NCBI GenBank assembly: GCA_012032285.1
Contig: JAAURJ010000014.1
Location: 1-56,077 of the forward strand
Direction: 5' to 3'
Source of the DNA: Sphingomonadales bacterium
Lineage (GTDB): Bacteria; Pseudomonadota; Alphaproteobacteria; Sphingomonadales; Sphingomonadaceae
Length of the DNA: 56,077 nt
Made by a program: the position numbers and the translations under genes
Shown here: positions 53,803 to 56,077 of the stretch, piece by piece
How positions within the stretch are numbered: the first letter of the stretch is position 1
Layout of the letters: the number at the start of each line of letters is the position of its first letter
The notes under the pieces: model-generated
The model's input: only the letters and a program-made list of their open reading frames with translations
Databases searched by the model: none
Told to the model about the DNA's origin: nothing

Positions 53803-56077
53803 TGCATCTTGCCGAGATCGCCATTCGCCGGTGGCAGTTGACATTGGTGTTGTTCATCCTGCTTTGCGGGCTTGGCATCTCTGCATTTCTGTCTATCCCG
53901 CGGGCGGTTGATCCGCATTTCTCCATGCCCGTCGTGTCCATTATTGCCACCGTACCCGGCGCGGACGCCGCCGAAATTGAACAGACGATCGCAAAACCGA
54001 TTGAGGATGTGCTGCAAGGATTGGAGGATGTGAAGCAGGTCGCCTCGACAAGCAATGACGGCGGCGCAGTAATCCGCGCCGAATTTGACTGGTCGGGCGA
54101 CCCGGATGAATATTTCAACAATACGGTGCGAGAAGTATCCGCTCTGCGCAGCCAATTGCCCGAAGGGCTCGCCCGGTTGAGCTTTGAAAAAATCCGCACC
54201 ACCAATGCATCGGTTTTGCAAATCGCTTTGGTCAGCGAAACCGCCAGCTGGTACCGGATGGAAAAATATGCCCGCGACATCAGCGATGCATTGGGAAGAT
54301 ACCCAGAGGTGCGCCAGTCGGAGATACATGGCCTGCCCCGTCCCGAAATCACCATTGCGATTAAGCCCGAAAAACTCGCTCAATTACAATTGCCCGCAAG
54401 CGTCATTGCCGATGCGGTGAAGCTGGCCGGGGCCGATGTGCCGAGCGGATCGGTGGTTAGCGGGCAGCGCCGGTTCAATGTCGAAGCCGGCGGCGCTTTT
54501 CGCAATCTGGATACTATCCGTTCCTTACCCTTGCGCAGCAATGACGGATCAATCCTGCGCCTGTCCGATGTTGCCGATGTTCGTTTCGGCGCAGAGGAAC
54601 AACGCGTCCGGGTGTCACACAATGGCCGCCGAGCGATTTTTATCACCGCCAATCAGAAACAGGGCACTGACGCGACAAAACTGCGCGATGTGCTGGTCGC
54701 AGAGCTGGAAAAGCAGAAACAATTCTTGCCCCCCGATATTGAGGCGGTGGTGCAATTTGATCAGAGCAAGGATATTAAAAAGCGGCTGGCTGAATTGGCC
54801 CGCGACTTTGCAATCGCTTTGTTCCTAGTCATCTTCACGCTGTTGCCATTGGGTTTCCGCGCCTCAGCGATTGTTATGATTTCTATCCCGCTGTCGATCG
54901 CTTGCGGGTTGCTCGCCGTTTATGCCAATGGCTATAATCTTAGTCAGCTTGTCGTGGCGGGTTTCATCCTTTCGCTCGGCCTTTTGGTTGATGACAGCAT
55001 CGTCGTCGTTGAAAATATCTCCCGTCATTTGCGCATGGGCAAGGACAGGGCGCTGGCGGCGATCGAAGGGACAAAGGAAATTACCAAGGCGGTGCTGGGA
55101 TCCACCGGTGTATTGATCTTTGCTTTCCTGCCCTTGCTTTTTCTTCCCGAAGGCGCAGGCAAATTCACCCAAAGCTTTATTCGCACCATCATCTATACGG
55201 TTGGCGCGTCGATGATTGTTTCGCTCACCATCGTTCCTTTTATGACCAGTCGGATATTGCGCCGCGATGACGATCCGGAGGGCAATGCGGTGATGAAATG
55301 GATGATGCGCAATATCGACCGTTTTTATAAACCGCTGCTGGTCCGCGCACTTGCCATGCCGCGCCGATTTGTCTGGGGGGCACTGGCCATAACCAGTTCC
55401 GCTTTCTTGTTGGTCCCTGTTTTGGGATTCAGCCTGTTTCCCAATGCTGACACATCCTATTTCCGGGTGCAAATTACCGCAGAGCAAGGCGCGAGCCTTG
55501 ACCAGACCGAAAAACTTGTGCGCCAAGTATCGGACATTTTGAAAACCGAGCCGGATGTCAAATTGCGTGCCGAAACCGTGGGCGGGTATAATCCGTCGGT
55601 ATTCTATAATGTGTTTGAACGCGGTGAGAAAAATAATCAGGGCGAAGTTTTGGCGGTGATGGACAAATGGGAGGGGCAGAATAGCATAGCTATGGTTGCC
55701 CGGCTGCGTCAAAAACTGGACCAGATTGTTGGCGCAAGGATTAAGCTTGTCCTTTTCCAAAATGGAGCGCCGCTTAATGCGCCAATTGAATATCGTATTA
55801 TAGGCCCCGATATCGACGTCCTGAAAATATGGGCGAAAAAGGTGGAAGTAATATTGAAAGCCAATGCGGGCACCCGCGATGTGGTGAACCCGCTGGCGAT
55901 TGACCGGGTGGATTTGGATATCGGACTGGATGATGCAAAGGCCGCTTTGCTGGATATACCATCGGGCGCCCGCGCCGGGCGATCCGGCTCGCGCTGAGCG
56001 GGGAGCAGGCGGGGAAATATAGGGATGATGAAGGCGATAGCTATCCGGTGACGGTCCGTCTGCCTCTCGACCGCAAC
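53802..56077 (+). CDS. RND efflux permease (partial at the window end; one frameshift)
   Basis: The visible 758 or so residues cover most of an AcrB/HAE1-type inner-membrane transporter: first membrane helix (about 12-32), a pore domain with VVSIIATVPGADAAEIEQTI, the central helix block around 330-480 with the proton-relay aspartates in LGLLVDDSIVVVEN, and the second periplasmic loop. The frame breaks at the C-run 55969-55971; with four Cs it continues as SGAPRRAIRLALSGEQ to the window edge. It forms a proton-driven pump with the adaptor upstream; substrates cannot be told. Confidence 0.93.

Noticed and set aside
1-56077. Mobile elements, prophage, CRISPR arrays or defence islands
   Set aside because: No transposase, integrase, phage, cas or toxin-antitoxin genes, no direct-repeat arrays, and codon use appears even throughout. 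The single tRNA shows no attachment-site duplication or integrase nearby.

Overview
The window looks like chromosomal DNA of an alphaproteobacterium of the order Sphingomonadales (a Sphingorhabdus/Sphingopyxis-like organism is my inference). Reasons: a full-length CtrA cell-cycle regulator with a CtrA box and clustered GANTC sites in front of it, a UPF0262 protein, the cobA-DUF2849-cysI-DUF934-cysH sulfur operon, exosortase-A-type accessory genes, the proA-nadD-rsfS-rlmH-envC-ctpA gene order, and intergenic GCTCAGGCTGAGC palindromes. I saw no mobile element, phage, CRISPR array or rRNA. One tRNA gene is present.

Layout. 0-3 kb: a partial gene, a repair/rescue set on the minus strand (free methionine-R-sulfoxide reductase, ArfB, pirin), then ctrA and its terminator. 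3-9 kb, minus strand: M28 peptidase, metallophosphatase, saccharopine-dehydrogenase-like reductase, pyrimidine deaminases dcd and cdd, a degenerate GH25-like protein, UPF0262. 9-11 kb: replicative helicase dnaB and a thioesterase. 11-15 kb, minus: assimilatory sulfate reduction/siroheme operon. 15-18 kb, minus: astD and selO. 18-25 kb: glycosyltransferase, flavin oxidoreductase, PilZ protein, ammonium transporter, hydroxyacid dehydrogenase, SH3 protein, LigT-like phosphodiesterase, tRNA-Met. 25-31 kb: an exosortase-A-associated module of two alpha/beta hydrolases, acyl carrier protein and GNAT protein on the minus strand, facing acyl-CoA ligase and PLP decarboxylase on the plus strand. 31-39 kb: bactofilin plus M23 peptidase (minus), then proA-nadD-rsfS-rlmH-envC-ctpA-dsbB-coq7 (plus). 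39-47 kb: secreted protein, DUF885 peptidase-like lipoprotein or periplasmic protein, DUF2306 membrane protein, PhoD-like phosphatase, putA. 47-56 kb: PQQ-type sugar dehydrogenase, acyl-CoA dehydrogenase, TsaC/Sua5, M48 peptidase, and an RND efflux pair that runs off the end.

A dominant technical feature is frameshifts: 14 genes carry 16 apparent single-base indels, 14 of them losses, most explainable by one missing base in a short homopolymer. They hit genes expected to be essential (dnaB) or co-operonic (cysH, cysI, cobA), while reading frames on both sides remain fully conserved. I read these as sequencing or assembly errors, not as pseudogenes, and I give each gene its reconstructed full span. 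Three gene ends are only visible after this correction (N-terminus of dcd, C-terminus of the DUF2849 gene, signal peptide of the M48 peptidase).

The strongest candidate for a poorly described system is the 25-31 kb module: an adenylating ligase, a carrier protein, a PLP decarboxylase, a GNAT/FemAB-like transferase and two hydrolases. It has the parts of a small carrier-bound amino-acid or acyl pathway, but no exosortase, polymerase or PEP-CTERM protein lies within this window. Second-line observations are a perfect CtrA box in a convergent gap where no annotated promoter is needed, a four-GANTC cluster at ctrA, a protein gene that ends inside an antisense tRNA, and stop codons embedded in TAGGGTC hairpins.
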